DNA of 64,000 nucleotides from Acinetobacter sp. MB5 (GTDB lineage: Bacteria; Pseudomonadota; Gammaproteobacteria; Pseudomonadales; Moraxellaceae). Under the pieces are notes generated by a model that was given only the letters and a program-made list of their open reading frames with translations, ran no database searches and was not told the origin of the DNA. A program made the translations under genes and the position numbers. Where the stretch lies: assembly GCF_003261585.1 (NCBI RefSeq), contig NZ_POVU01000001.1, positions 124,001 through 188,000 on the forward strand. The letters are read 5' to 3'. Below, piece after piece: positions 51,893 to 62,046 of the stretch (positions are counted from its first letter, which is position 1; every line of letters begins with the position of its first letter).

Positions 51893-52375
51893 CTAGATTT
51901 TTTGATGAGAGATAATAATTTCAGCAGTCGTTGCCACAATGCCATCTACGCTTGCAGTACAGTTGTACTTATAAATACCGCGTTTTTGCATCACAAGCTC
52001 AGATTTCAGTACAAGCTGATCCCCTGCAACAACTTGCTTTTTGAAGCGAATTTTCTCTGCACCTGCGAAAAGGAACAAAGAACCTGGCTGTGGTTTTTCG
52101 CCATTCATCACGAAACCCAACACACCAGAAACTTGTGCCAATGCCTCAATAATTAAGACACCTGGCATAATTGGATATTCTGGAAAATGCCCTTGAAGAA
52201 ATTCTTCATTAATCGACACATTTTTATAACCAACGATACTGTTTTCGGTGATTTCTGTCACACGGTCAACCAACAGAAATGGGTAACGATGTGGCAAATA
52301 CTCACGAATTTGCTGAATATTCATTGGTAATTCTGGTTTATACAAATCTTGATTTTGTGACTCAGTCATATTCAT
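51893..52375 (-). CDS. fabZ: 3-hydroxyacyl-ACP dehydratase
   Basis: Hot-dog-fold dehydratase of type II fatty acid synthesis. The 160-aa product has [15 protein letters not shown], the catalytic His in [27 protein letters not shown] with its Glu, and [19 protein letters not shown]. The ATG at 52375 overlaps the lpxD stop in an ATGA arrangement, so the two are translationally coupled, as in other gammaproteobacteria. Confidence 0.96.
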   Translation of the reverse strand: MNMTESQNQDLYKPELPMNIQQIREYLPHRYPFLLVDRVTEITENSIVGYKNVSINEEFLQGHFPEYPIMPGVLIIEALAQVSGVLGFVMNGEKPQPGSLFLFAGAEKIRFKKQVVAGDQLVLKSELVMQKRGIYKYNCTASVDGIVATTAEIIISHQKI

Positions 52376-53445
52376 TTACGCATATTAAAAGTTGATTCAA
52401 GTGACTCAATACGAGTTTGTATATGATCAAGTCGTTTGACAATTTGGGTCAATGGCACATCTGCTAATTGTCTTAGGCGAACAACTGTACGACGCCAATG
52501 CCCACTTTCAAATAAACCAGTGCCTGAAGAATATGTGCCAGCCTCAAAAATACTTTTTGTGACCATTGACATTGCAGTAAATGTCACATTATCAGCAATA
52601 TTTAGATGCCCAGCGACCCCACAAGCGCCTGCAAGTATACAGTTTTTGCCAATCGTTGTGCTACCCGCAATGCCTGTTTTTGCAGCAATCGCAGTATTTT
52701 CTCCAATACGCACGTTATGTGCAATTTGCACAAGATTATCTACAATGACCCCATCTTCCAAAATTGTGTCATCTAATGCACCACGATCAATACTACAATT
52801 CGAGCCAATCCGCACATTATTACCAATTTTGACTGAACCGAGCTGAGCAATACGATGCCATTTTCCTTGATAAGGCGCAAAACCAAATCCTTCGCTACCA
52901 ATCACGGTATTGGCATGAACACGGACATTATTACCAAGTTTAGAAAAGCCTGTAATCGTGACATGTGAATCTATAAAGCATTTTTTACCAATTTCCACAC
53001 CATCATCAATTTTGGCATGTGACTCAATAAAAGTTTCATCCCCGATTACACAGTCTTCACCAATCACAACATAGTGACCAATATAAGCACTATCAGAAAT
53101 GATCGCTGAAGGATGGATTTGGGCAGTACTCTCAATGCCTACATCTGTTTTTTTAATTTCAAACACATGGGTCAGAATTGCAAAAGCAAGGTAAGGATTA
53201 TCAACAATAATAAAGTTTTGATGGGTCGTCGTCAGCTGTACTTGTAATTCTCGCGTGACAATCAATATCGCAGCTTGAGACACTGCTGCCTGTTCCAGAT
53301 ATTTCTCTCCATTGACAAAAGAAATATGCTGTAATGTCGCTTGCTCTAAACTAGACAAACCTGAAACTTTCGTTTCAGGCTGTCCAATCAATTCACCATG
53401 AACTAAAGATGTAAGATCTTTAAGTGTATATGAACGCTGAATCAT
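52372..53445 (-). CDS. lpxD: UDP-3-O-(3-hydroxyacyl)glucosamine N-acyltransferase
   Basis: Third step of lipid A synthesis. The 357-aa product has an N-terminal uridine-binding domain ([17 protein letters not shown]), a hexapeptide beta-helix ([31 protein letters not shown] and following), the [23 protein letters not shown] and [29 protein letters not shown] blocks with the catalytic His, and a C-terminal helix ([27 protein letters not shown]). It is 3 bp after skp. Confidence 0.96.
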   Translation of the reverse strand: MIQRSYTLKDLTSLVHGELIGQPETKVSGLSSLEQATLQHISFVNGEKYLEQAAVSQAAILIVTRELQVQLTTTHQNFIIVDNPYLAFAILTHVFEIKKTDVGIESTAQIHPSAIISDSAYIGHYVVIGEDCVIGDETFIESHAKIDDGVEIGKKCFIDSHVTITGFSKLGNNVRVHANTVIGSEGFGFAPYQGKWHRIAQLGSVKIGNNVRIGSNCSIDRGALDDTILEDGVIVDNLVQIAHNVRIGENTAIAAKTGIAGSTTIGKNCILAGACGVAGHLNIADNVTFTAMSMVTKSIFEAGTYSSGTGLFESGHWRRTVVRLRQLADVPLTQIVKRLDHIQTRIESLESTFNMRK

Positions 53446-53448
53446 TGA

Positions 53449-53937
53449 TTATTTCATCGCATTAACCTTTTGAATCATTTTATCAGTTAAGTCGCTCTTA
53501 GCGTCATAGGCAAGTGCTGAGTTTTTATTCAAAACAAGATCCAAATTGTTTTCTTTACGCAATTGTTCAGCTGCTTGTTGAACGCGAGTCGTAAATGTTT
53601 GACCTGTTGCCTGAGAAGTTGACTGTACACGCTGCTGAATATTTTGCTCTAAAGAGTTAATTTCTTTTACTTTTGCATCATATTGCGCTTTAAGCTGTTG
53701 TACTTCTGCTGGTTTAGCTGTAGCCGCTTTGGTTTGTAAATCCTGAATATCTTTATTCAATTGCTCAACGCGATTTGCTGAAGGCTTCACTGCTTGCTGC
53801 AAGCTTGCATTTTGTTCTTTCAAATAAGTACTACTTTCTACAACACGTTGCATATCAACAATACCGTAGCCCGCTGCATGAGCTACATTTGCAAGACCAA
53901 CACCCGCCATTACCAATGCTACTGCTAATTTTTTCAT
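53449..53937 (-). CDS. skp: Periplasmic chaperone Skp (OmpH)
   Basis: Trimeric chaperone that holds unfolded outer-membrane proteins for the Bam complex. The 162-aa product has a signal peptide (MKKLAVALVMAGVGLANVAHA, cleavage before AGYGIVDMQ), a beta-strand base with VDMQRVVESSTYLKEQN, a long coiled coil rich in Gln, Lys and Ala (about 40-125) and the C-terminal LDLVLNKNSALAYDAKSDLTDKMIQKVN. It lies between bamA and lpxD, the standard order. Confidence 0.94.
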   Translation of the reverse strand: MKKLAVALVMAGVGLANVAHAAGYGIVDMQRVVESSTYLKEQNASLQQAVKPSANRVEQLNKDIQDLQTKAATAKPAEVQQLKAQYDAKVKEINSLEQNIQQRVQSTSQATGQTFTTRVQQAAEQLRKENNLDLVLNKNSALAYDAKSDLTDKMIQKVNAMK

Positions 53938-53994
53938 TTACATATCCTTACTTAAATCATCATATCTTTTTAAACGATCAAATCAGAGTCGAAC

Positions 53995-56454
53995 TTAGAA
54001 AGTTCGACCGATTTGGAATTGTACAGCCTGAGTTTGGTCATTTGTTTTCTTGTTCAATGGGAAAGCATAACTGATTGAAAGAGGACCAATCATGGTATTC
54101 CATGTCAAGCCAAAACCAACACTATAACGCAAGTTACCTAAGTCAAAACCATAATTGTCTTTACAATATTGTTTTGCTTCCGCAGCAGTATATGTTGTTG
54201 TTCCAATATTAAAAGCACCAACATTACAGTCAGTATCAAATACATTACCACCTTCGGCGAATAGAGTTGGACGAACATTACGCGCCCAATCACCTTTTGA
54301 TGGTACTGGTAAAATCAATTCTGCCCCAAATTGTACAAGCGCATTTGCACCTGTAGAATCTCGACTACTGCTTTGAGTCAAGTTATTAGCGCTATAGTAA
54401 ACACCAGGATAAGCTGGGCCTAAAGTATTATCCTCATAACCACGAACTGAGCCCCAACCACCTGCATAATAGTTTTTCCAGAATGGCAAATCATGTCCAT
54501 AGCCTAGTTTTCCATAACCATGAATTCCCCAACCCTTTTCACCAATTGGGAAGAAAGCTTGAGCACTATAAGTCAATTTTTGATATTCAACATCACTGCC
54601 AGGCAACGCTACTTCCAAGTTAACACTATGTAACTGACCAGATGTCGGCAACATTGGTCTGTTTAAAGTATTAAATGACCAACCCAAATTTACAAGGTAA
54701 TTTAGATATGTTCCTTCAAACTCACTATCGTAAGTATCACCGCCAGAAGTTGTTGTTGCAGTAGCTTTTACCTTACCACCATGACTCAGCAAATAATCTC
54801 TGAATGCAACAGAACCATACGCATCCGTTGAAATATCAGTACTTTCTAAGCCCAATGACCCACTAATACTCTGGTTTTCATCAATCGGGTAAGACAAACT
54901 TGCGTTTGCACCGACTGTTTTCGAATAGTAGTCACTGACGTGATAGTCTTGATAAGGCTTAGTTTCTTTATAGTAAACATTATAACCAGCACTAATTCCA
55001 TCAATTGTGAAATATGGATCTGTTACTGCTAAATTATAAGAGGTTGAATATTGCGACTTGGTAAAGTCGAAACCTACACTTTTTCCTGTACCTAAGAAGT
55101 TAGACTGGCTAATACCCGCCTGATAGGTAATACCACCACTTTGTGAGTAACCTAAAGCTAAAGTACTTGTACCAGAATGTTGTTCTTCTACATTAACATC
55201 TAGATCAATTTGGTCAGGTACATTTGGAATACGGACTGGTTTAATATCGACTGTTTTAAAATATCCAGTACGTTCTAAACGTACTTTAGAAAGATCAATT
55301 TTTTCATTGCTTGCTAAAGCACCTTCCATCTGGCGCATTTCACGACGTAATACCTGATCTTCAGTTTTAGTATTCCCCGTGAAATTGATCCGACGAATTG
55401 TGACTTGCTGACCTGGATTAATATAGTAATTTAGATCTACGGTCTTTTTATCATTGTCAATTTGCGGAACCACATTAACTTCGGCAAAGTAATAACCCGC
55501 ATTACCATATTTACGTAGTAATAGGTTTTTAACCGCATCTACTTTTGCTTGAGAATACGTATCACCATCTTTATAAATCTGAAGTGTTTTTAATTCTTCA
55601 GGCTTAAATAATGTATCACCCAAGAATTTAGTTTGACCTACTTTAAATTGCTGACCTTCGGTAATTGAAACCTCAACAAAAACATTTTTCTTGTCATCAC
55701 TAATGTTGAGATTAGATGAATTTACTGCAAAATTCACATAACCAGCATCTAAATACAATGCACGCAAAGCTTCTAAACTTGAAGCCATACGCTCTTTTGC
55801 ATAGCGGTCATTACGCGTGACAATTGATGACCAACTGCTTTCTTTTAAAGAAAATGCTCGCTTAATATCATCATCACTAAAGACCGTGTTACCGATCACA
55901 CTAATGTTAACAACTTTTGCAGCTTTACCTTCGTTAAAATCAATAGTCAAGTCAACACGATTATTTGGGCGTGGCGTTGTTGTCACTTTAATATCAGCGT
56001 TATAACGACCCTGCTGGTTATATTGCTGTTCAAGCTCAGTTTCAAGGTTTTGTAAAGTTGCTTTTTTCAGCACTTCACCTTCCGCGATCCCCATTTTTTT
56101 CAAACCGTCTTGCAACGCTTCTTTCGGGATTAGCTTATTACCTTTCAATTCAACTTTAGAAATAATTGGACGCTCAACAACATTAAAAACTAAAGTATTC
56201 CCCTGTTGGGTTGCTTTAATGTCATCAAATAAACCTGAGTCATATAAAGTATGTATTGCGTTATTAAGCGTCGCATCATTGACACGATCGCCACTTTTAA
56301 TTGGCAACATACTATAAACATTGGCAGGAGTTAAGCGAACTAAGCCTTCGATTTTGACATCTTGAGCAATAAACTCATCCGCGGCATAAACTTGTTGTAC
56401 AGCTGCCATTGCACTAACCAGTGCCAAAGGCATTAAAAAATGTGAGTGACGCAT
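53995..56454 (-). CDS. bamA: Outer membrane protein assembly factor BamA
   Basis: Central Omp85 protein of the BAM complex. The 819-aa product has a signal peptide (MRHSHFLMPLALVSAMAAVQQVYA), five POTRA domains (about 25-425, e.g. IAQDVKIEGLVRLTPANVYSMLPIKSGD and FTGNTKTEDQVLRREMRQMEG), and a C-terminal beta-barrel with the conserved VRGYEDNTLGP (the V/IRGF-like motif of loop 6) and SVGFGLTWNTMIGPLSISYAFPL, ending in the aromatic QFQIGRTF. Full length. Confidence 0.97.
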   Translation of the reverse strand: MRHSHFLMPLALVSAMAAVQQVYAADEFIAQDVKIEGLVRLTPANVYSMLPIKSGDRVNDATLNNAIHTLYDSGLFDDIKATQQGNTLVFNVVERPIISKVELKGNKLIPKEALQDGLKKMGIAEGEVLKKATLQNLETELEQQYNQQGRYNADIKVTTTPRPNNRVDLTIDFNEGKAAKVVNISVIGNTVFSDDDIKRAFSLKESSWSSIVTRNDRYAKERMASSLEALRALYLDAGYVNFAVNSSNLNISDDKKNVFVEVSITEGQQFKVGQTKFLGDTLFKPEELKTLQIYKDGDTYSQAKVDAVKNLLLRKYGNAGYYFAEVNVVPQIDNDKKTVDLNYYINPGQQVTIRRINFTGNTKTEDQVLRREMRQMEGALASNEKIDLSKVRLERTGYFKTVDIKPVRIPNVPDQIDLDVNVEEQHSGTSTLALGYSQSGGITYQAGISQSNFLGTGKSVGFDFTKSQYSTSYNLAVTDPYFTIDGISAGYNVYYKETKPYQDYHVSDYYSKTVGANASLSYPIDENQSISGSLGLESTDISTDAYGSVAFRDYLLSHGGKVKATATTTSGGDTYDSEFEGTYLNYLVNLGWSFNTLNRPMLPTSGQLHSVNLEVALPGSDVEYQKLTYSAQAFFPIGEKGWGIHGYGKLGYGHDLPFWKNYYAGGWGSVRGYEDNTLGPAYPGVYYSANNLTQSSSRDSTGANALVQFGAELILPVPSKGDWARNVRPTLFAEGGNVFDTDCNVGAFNIGTTTYTAAEAKQYCKDNYGFDLGNLRYSVGFGLTWNTMIGPLSISYAFPLNKKTNDQTQAVQFQIGRTF

Positions 56455-56493
56455 GCCTATTTTTCCACTAAGTTGAATTTTCCGTCAATTCTG

Positions 56494-57849
56494 TTATAAA
56501 CGCATAAAATCATTAAATAAAGCAAGGACCATCATACTACCAAGCAATACCATCCCGATTTTAAAACCAATCATTTGTATTTGTTCAGAAACAGGTTTAC
56601 CTCGAATCGCTTCTATAAAGTAATAAACTAGGTGCCCACCATCAAGCATTGGGATGGGTAACAGGTTTAAAATCCCCAAACTTACACTCATCAATGCCAT
56701 AAATGAAATAAAAGTTTGCCACCCCATTTCAGCACTTTGTCCAGCAACTTTTGCAATTGTGATTGGACCTGAGAGATTTTCCAAGCCAATTAAACCACGA
56801 ACCATTTTGGTCATCGAGTTTAAAATCATACTGGAAATTTCACCTGTCTTTTGTACCGCTTTTCCAAACGCTTGTACAGGCGTATATTGAATTGTTTGCT
56901 TATATTGATCAGGAACATGCACATGTTGAGACTTGGTTTGCACACCAAGCATTCCTGTCACATTCCCCATGTTGTCTCGCTTACCCTGAGGCATAACTTG
57001 CAACTGCAAGGTTTTTCCTTGACGTTCAACATCAATTTTAAGCAGTTTTTCTGGTGATTTTTGCACGATATCGACAACATCAAACCAATCTGGAGTTCGA
57101 ACTCCATCTATTGCAATAATTTTGTCACCTTTTTGTAGCCCTTGACGAATCGCAGCACCATCGGGCACTAACTGATCAATAATGGGTTCAATTTTTGGTC
57201 GATAAGGTAAAAATCCCAAAGTATCCAGAGCAGACTGGCTTTGATCTTTTAAGAAATGCTGAATCGGTAAACTAAAATTTTTCAGTTGACCATGATGTTC
57301 AGCTTGAACCTGAATCTGTCCAGTTTCTCCAGCTCGATCGACCAAAGCAAAATTTAATGTTTCCCAGCTAGTCGCATTCCGACCATCAATCGCAACAATT
57401 TTATCGCCAACTTCCAATCCAGCCATTGCAGCAGGTGTATCAGGAACAATTTTTCCAATCCGTGTATTCAGTTGTTCTTGCTTGGGTAAAAATAAAATCC
57501 AAAACAATAAAATCGCAAAGATTAAATTAATAAGAGGACCAGCAGCAACGATCGCAATACGCTTCCAAGGTGCTTGTCGGTTAAATGCAAGTGGAAGTTC
57601 CTCAGTTTTCACCTCAGCTTCACGTTCATCTAGCATTTTGACGTAGCCCCCCAAAGGAAGTGCTGACAAGCGATACTGAATACCTGATTTTTTCGAGGTC
57701 CAATTGAGTAATGTCGGTCCAAAACCAATGGAATAGACCAAAACTTTAACACCTAATTTCCGCGCGACCCAATAATGACCAAATTCATGAATAGCGATCA
57801 GTGGCCCAAGCAATAAAATTGCAGCAACCACCATAAATAAAATACTCAT
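56494..57849 (-). CDS. rseP: Site-2 protease RseP
   Basis: Inner-membrane zinc metalloprotease of the sigma-E regulatory cascade. The 451-aa product has HEFGHYWVARKLGVKV at about 21 (HExxH), two PDZ domains (about 120-290, GKIVPDTPAAMAGLEVGDKIVAIDG and DQLVPDGAAIRQGLQKGDKIIAIDG), and the C-terminal SLGILNLLPIPMLDGGHLVYYFIEAIRGKPV with the third zinc ligand (LDG). Its ATG overlaps the dxr stop by one base (TAATG), so translation is coupled. Confidence 0.96.
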   Translation of the reverse strand: MSILFMVVAAILLLGPLIAIHEFGHYWVARKLGVKVLVYSIGFGPTLLNWTSKKSGIQYRLSALPLGGYVKMLDEREAEVKTEELPLAFNRQAPWKRIAIVAAGPLINLIFAILLFWILFLPKQEQLNTRIGKIVPDTPAAMAGLEVGDKIVAIDGRNATSWETLNFALVDRAGETGQIQVQAEHHGQLKNFSLPIQHFLKDQSQSALDTLGFLPYRPKIEPIIDQLVPDGAAIRQGLQKGDKIIAIDGVRTPDWFDVVDIVQKSPEKLLKIDVERQGKTLQLQVMPQGKRDNMGNVTGMLGVQTKSQHVHVPDQYKQTIQYTPVQAFGKAVQKTGEISSMILNSMTKMVRGLIGLENLSGPITIAKVAGQSAEMGWQTFISFMALMSVSLGILNLLPIPMLDGGHLVYYFIEAIRGKPVSEQIQMIGFKIGMVLLGSMMVLALFNDFMRL

Positions 57850-59048
57850 TATTTTAGACCCAAAGCATCGACACGCTGAGTTGCTATATTACGAGCAAAC
57901 TGATCTGCTTGTAAAATAGTCTCCAACGAATTTGCTTGTGCATTCTCCATTGTATTTAGAGTATGTTCGACAACTTCAGGAATTGCTGTAAATTTAATTT
58001 TTTGTTGTAAAAAAGCGTCTACAGCAATTTCATTGGCAGCATTTAAAATTGCTGGTGCAACACCACCAGCCTGCATCGCATGGCGCGCCAAATTCAATGC
58101 AGGAAATTTCGTAGTATCAGGTTGTTGAAAATTAAGCTGCTGATGCACAAATAAATCTAAAGCATCTACGGGCGTAGAGATACGTTTAGGCCAAGCCAAT
58201 GCATGTGCAATTGGCGTGCACATATCAGGATTACCCATTTGAGCCAAAGTCGAACCATCCACATATTGAACCATAGAGTGAATAATACTTTGTGGATGAA
58301 TAACAACTGTAACAAAATGTTCTAAAATTGAAAATAAATGACAAGCTTCGATTAATTCCAGACCTTTATTCATTAAAGTTGCCGAATCAACCGAAATTTT
58401 CTGTCCCATAGACCAATTAGGATGCTTACAGGCTTGTGTTGGTGTTACTGCACGTAGTTCATCTAATGGTGTATTTAAAAATGGCCCACCAGATGCGGTC
58501 AGTAAAATACGGGAAACACCTTGCTTTGGTTGGCCTGTACGCTCTGACTGGCAATATCCATTAGGCAAACATTGAAAAATCGCATTATGTTCTGAATCTA
58601 CAGGCAGCAATAACGCCTGATGCTGCTCTGCTGCTTGCATCATGATTTCGCCTGACATCACCAATGCTTCTTTATTTGCAAGAAGCACTCGCTTACTGGC
58701 TTTTACTGCTGCCAATGTTGGTAAAAGCCCTGCTGCACCAACAATTGCCGCCATAACAATATCAACTTGTGGATGTTCAGCAACTGCAATTAAGCCTGTT
58801 TCATCAACCAAAATCTCAACATTACAAACACCATGCTGCTTAAAGAGCTGTGCCAGTCGATCCTGCTGTACAGAGGGAACAACTGCAATCTTAGGCTTAA
58901 ACTGTTTACATATTTCAACCAGTTTTTCTAGTCGACTATACGCTGTAACCGCAAAAACCGAATATTGCTCTGGATGTTGTTGTAGTACTTTTAAAGTACT
59001 TTCACCAATGGAACCCGTTGCGCCCAATATACAAACAGATTGAGACAT
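57849..59048 (-). CDS. dxr: 1-deoxy-D-xylulose 5-phosphate reductoisomerase
   Basis: Second enzyme of the MEP isoprenoid pathway, NADPH-dependent. The 399-aa product has the Rossmann GATGSIGESTLKVLQ at 8-22, LLANKEALVMSGE (about 124-136), PVDSEHNAIFQCL, LTASGGPF, HPNWSMGQKISVDSATLMNKGLELIEAC and IHPQSIIHSMVQYVDGS, all intact. The ATG follows directly on the cdsA stop (TAA-ATG). Confidence 0.97.
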   Translation of the reverse strand: MSQSVCILGATGSIGESTLKVLQQHPEQYSVFAVTAYSRLEKLVEICKQFKPKIAVVPSVQQDRLAQLFKQHGVCNVEILVDETGLIAVAEHPQVDIVMAAIVGAAGLLPTLAAVKASKRVLLANKEALVMSGEIMMQAAEQHQALLLPVDSEHNAIFQCLPNGYCQSERTGQPKQGVSRILLTASGGPFLNTPLDELRAVTPTQACKHPNWSMGQKISVDSATLMNKGLELIEACHLFSILEHFVTVVIHPQSIIHSMVQYVDGSTLAQMGNPDMCTPIAHALAWPKRISTPVDALDLFVHQQLNFQQPDTTKFPALNLARHAMQAGGVAPAILNAANEIAVDAFLQQKIKFTAIPEVVEHTLNTMENAQANSLETILQADQFARNIATQRVDALGLK

Positions 59049-59873
59049 TTATAGATCTACACCAATAAGTTTTAATAAATAAATTCCTGTTGCAAAAATT
59101 GGTGCTGCTGCAAGCAATGAATCAATACGATCCAGCACACCACCATGCCCAGGAAGAATCCGACCCGAATCTTTTACACCTGCTCGACGTTTAATCATCG
59201 ATTCAAACAAATCACCTTGAACCGAACCAAGCACTGTAAAAATCGATAAAATCAGGAATAATAAATGTTGTAATAAAGTTAAATGTAAATATTGGCTTTG
59301 AACAATAACCACAATAATGCCTGAAGTAATCAGACCACCAATTAAACCTTCAACAGATTTATTTGGACTGACATTTGGTGCCATTTTACGCTTGCCAAGC
59401 TTACGGCCAACGAAGTAGGCACCACTATCTGCACCCCAAACCAACAGGAACAAATACATCAACCACCATGGCGAACGTTCCCATACGGAAAAGATAGCAC
59501 TGACAGCTGCTGAAATTAAAATCAACCCGACAAGATTTAAGCTCTTGTTATACCAACCATCATATTCAGGGAAGTTTTTAACCCAGTAGGTACTTGTTAA
59601 CCAGATCAGGATAGATGCAATCCAAAAAAGAATGGTGATGTCATGAACATATAACGCAACAACTGAAACGATCAGCGCGATAAATGCATATCCCCAGACA
59701 AAAAAAGGTCGTATTGATGCATCCTGCTTTGGCATTAATTTATACCACTCATACCCAGCAATTGTGGCAGCAATCACCATCAAAGCTTGCATAGGGTAAT
59801 GCGAGGTTGTAGCAAACATACAGCTTAAAACAATTGCTACTAAGACCAACGCGGTTTTAATCCGCTCAAACAT
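59049..59873 (-). CDS. cdsA: Phosphatidate cytidylyltransferase
   Basis: Inner-membrane enzyme making CDP-diacylglycerol for phospholipid synthesis. The 274-aa product has about seven membrane segments, the VWGADSGAYFVGRKLGKRKMAPNVSPNKSVEGLIGG region and the C-terminal CDP-alcohol signature KRRAGVKDSGRILPGHGGVLDRIDSLLAAAP. Follows uppS by 3 bp in the usual uppS-cdsA-dxr-rseP order. Confidence 0.96.
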   Translation of the reverse strand: MFERIKTALVLVAIVLSCMFATTSHYPMQALMVIAATIAGYEWYKLMPKQDASIRPFFVWGYAFIALIVSVVALYVHDITILFWIASILIWLTSTYWVKNFPEYDGWYNKSLNLVGLILISAAVSAIFSVWERSPWWLMYLFLLVWGADSGAYFVGRKLGKRKMAPNVSPNKSVEGLIGGLITSGIIVVIVQSQYLHLTLLQHLLFLILSIFTVLGSVQGDLFESMIKRRAGVKDSGRILPGHGGVLDRIDSLLAAAPIFATGIYLLKLIGVDL

Positions 59874-59876
59874 GTA

Positions 59877-60629
59877 TTATTTCTCAGTGTTCTCTTGTTG
59901 GATTTGCTCAGAGGTTTTACCAAAACGGCGTTCACGCTCTGCAAATACCTTAAAGGCTTGATTGAGTTCTTGTACTGTAAACTCAGGCCACAATGTTTTT
60001 GTAAAATAAAGTTCTGCATACGCAGATTGCCATAACAGAAAGTTAGAGATGCGATAATCTCCGCCTGTACGAATCAGCAAATCTACCGCAGGCAAATCTC
60101 CAAGATGAATGTATTGACCAAACAATGTCGGATTAATCTGATCAACCGTAATTTTATGATCAAGCACATCTTGAGCAATACGTTTAGCTGAGTCTGCAAT
60201 ATCCCACATACCACCATAACTAATTGCAATGGTTAAGGTCATCTCTGTGAAATGTGCAGTTTGTTGTTCAGCTGTATTTAAAAGCTCTTGTAGATGTATT
60301 GGAAGACGAGAACGCTCCCCTATAAAACGCAACGCAATTTCAAATTTGATCATGCGTGGAATTTGTTCATGGACTGTTTGCTCAAGCAGATGCATGAGCA
60401 AGTCCACTTCAGGTTGTGGGCGATTCCAGTTTTCACTTGAAAAAGCAAAAACTGTTAACGCCTGAACACCAAGCTCGCGACAGCGTTCCACGATTGGATC
60501 AAGTGAATTCTTCCCTTCTCTATGTCCTGCCCCTTTTTCAAGGTGCATTTTTTTAGCGAAGCGATTGTTGCCATCCATAATAATGGCAACATGCTCAGGA
60601 AGATGGTGAATGCCGTCTAAACTCGTCAT
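59877..60629 (-). CDS. uppS: Undecaprenyl diphosphate synthase
   Basis: Cis-prenyltransferase making the lipid carrier for cell wall synthesis. The 250-aa product has HVAIIMDGNNRFAKK at about 13-27 (catalytic Asp present), ALTVFAFSSENWNRPQPEVDLLMHLL, LTIAISYGGMWDI, VDLLIRTGGDYRISNFLLWQSAYAELYFT and WPEFTVQEL. The usual family wording is MDGNGRWA; here Gly is Asn and Trp is Phe, a variation I recall from Acinetobacter UppS, so not a defect. Confidence 0.95.
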   Translation of the reverse strand: MTSLDGIHHLPEHVAIIMDGNNRFAKKMHLEKGAGHREGKNSLDPIVERCRELGVQALTVFAFSSENWNRPQPEVDLLMHLLEQTVHEQIPRMIKFEIALRFIGERSRLPIHLQELLNTAEQQTAHFTEMTLTIAISYGGMWDIADSAKRIAQDVLDHKITVDQINPTLFGQYIHLGDLPAVDLLIRTGGDYRISNFLLWQSAYAELYFTKTLWPEFTVQELNQAFKVFAERERRFGKTSEQIQQENTEK

Positions 60630-60632
60630 CCA

Positions 60633-61187
60633 TTAAACCTTCATTAACTCTTCTTCTTTAGCAGCCAGACGTTTATCAACTTCAGCTACATATTTGTCAG
60701 TGATTTTTTGTACATCTTCACTTGCACGGCGCTCATCATCTTCAGAAATTTCTTTTTCTTTCAACAATGCTTTTAAATCACCCAGAACATCACGGCGAAT
60801 ATTACGAATCGCAACTTTGGCATTTTCAGCTTCAGAACGCGCAACTTTCTGCATATCACGGCGTGTTTCTTCAGTCAGTGCTGGAAGTGGAACACGAATT
60901 GCGTCAGCAGTAATTGGATTTAGACCCAAATCACTTTCACGAATTGCTTTATCAATTGCAGAAACCATTGTACGTTCAAATGGTTGAACAATCAGTGTAC
61001 GTGAATCTTCAACACCAACGTTTGCAACTTGGTTTAATGGCACATCAGAACCATAGTAAGGAACCATCACACTATTTAAGATAGATGGGTGCGCACGGCC
61101 AGTACGAACTTTTGCAAACCCTTGCTCTAAGGATTCGATTGATTTTTGCATTCGCTGTTCGCTGTCTTTTTTAAGATCGTTAATCAT
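60633..61187 (-). CDS. frr: Ribosome recycling factor
   Basis: Splits post-termination ribosomes together with EF-G. The 184-aa product has the typical start [80 protein letters not shown] and the C-terminal coiled arm [35 protein letters not shown]. It is 72 bp after pyrH and 3 bp before uppS. Confidence 0.97.
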   Translation of the reverse strand: MINDLKKDSEQRMQKSIESLEQGFAKVRTGRAHPSILNSVMVPYYGSDVPLNQVANVGVEDSRTLIVQPFERTMVSAIDKAIRESDLGLNPITADAIRVPLPALTEETRRDMQKVARSEAENAKVAIRNIRRDVLGDLKALLKEKEISEDDERRASEDVQKITDKYVAEVDKRLAAKEEELMKV

Positions 61188-61259
61188 ATGATCTTCCTTA
61201 CTTTCTCAAGATATAGATAAAATTAGCGCTAGTATAAAGAGCTTTCCCTGTCACGTATA

Positions 61260-61988
61260 TTACTTCGTAACAAGAGTTCCTTCTTTTTCACCCATCACCA
61301 CTGAAAGCAGCGCACCTGATTTATTCATGTCAAACACTTGTAACGGCACATTATGATCACGACATAAACAAATCGCTGTCAAATCCATCACACCTAACTT
61401 TTCATCCAAAATTTGGTCAAAAGTCAGACGGTCATATTTCACAGCATCGTCATATTTGCTCGGATCTTTATTGTAAACACCATCAACTTTGGTTGCTTTT
61501 AAGATAAGATTTGCTTCAATTTCAATACCACGCAAACACGCTGCTGTATCCGTAGTAAAGAATGGATTACCTGTACCCGCAACGAATACACATACTTCGC
61601 CTTGACTCAAATGACGAATCGCATCGCGGCTTGAATAGGGTTCAACCACTGTACCGATCGACAAAGCAGACATTAAACGGGTTTTAATGTTACGACGTAC
61701 CAATGCATCACGCATTGCCAAACCGTTCATGACAGTTGCAAGCATTCCCATTTGGTCACCTGTTACACGGCCAACCAAACCATCTTTTTGCAATTGGCTA
61801 CCGCGGTAGAGGTTACCACCACCAACAACGATGCCGACTTGCACACCCAAACCAACCAAATGTGCAATAGAAAGTGACATTTGATCTAGAACTTGAGCAT
61901 CGATCCCCATTTCACGGTTACCTGATAATGCTTCACCAGACAACTTAAGTAAAATACGTGAGTAACGAGGGCTATTTGTTTCTGCCAT
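61260..61988 (-). CDS. pyrH: UMP kinase
   Basis: Hexameric bacterial UMP kinase of pyrimidine synthesis. The 242-aa product has [12 protein letters not shown] at about 11-22, [60 protein letters not shown] and [20 protein letters not shown]. Full length. In related genomes rpsB-tsf precede it, but here rimO lies upstream on the same strand, separated by 58 bp, so transcription may continue from rimO. Confidence 0.97.
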   Translation of the reverse strand: MAETNSPRYSRILLKLSGEALSGNREMGIDAQVLDQMSLSIAHLVGLGVQVGIVVGGGNLYRGSQLQKDGLVGRVTGDQMGMLATVMNGLAMRDALVRRNIKTRLMSALSIGTVVEPYSSRDAIRHLSQGEVCVFVAGTGNPFFTTDTAACLRGIEIEANLILKATKVDGVYNKDPSKYDDAVKYDRLTFDQILDEKLGVMDLTAICLCRDHNVPLQVFDMNKSGALLSVVMGEKEGTLVTK

Positions 61989-62046
61989 GACTGTGCTCCG
62001 AAAGCGTTTTCATTCGAATAAAGTTAAATGTGTGTATATTGGCTGA

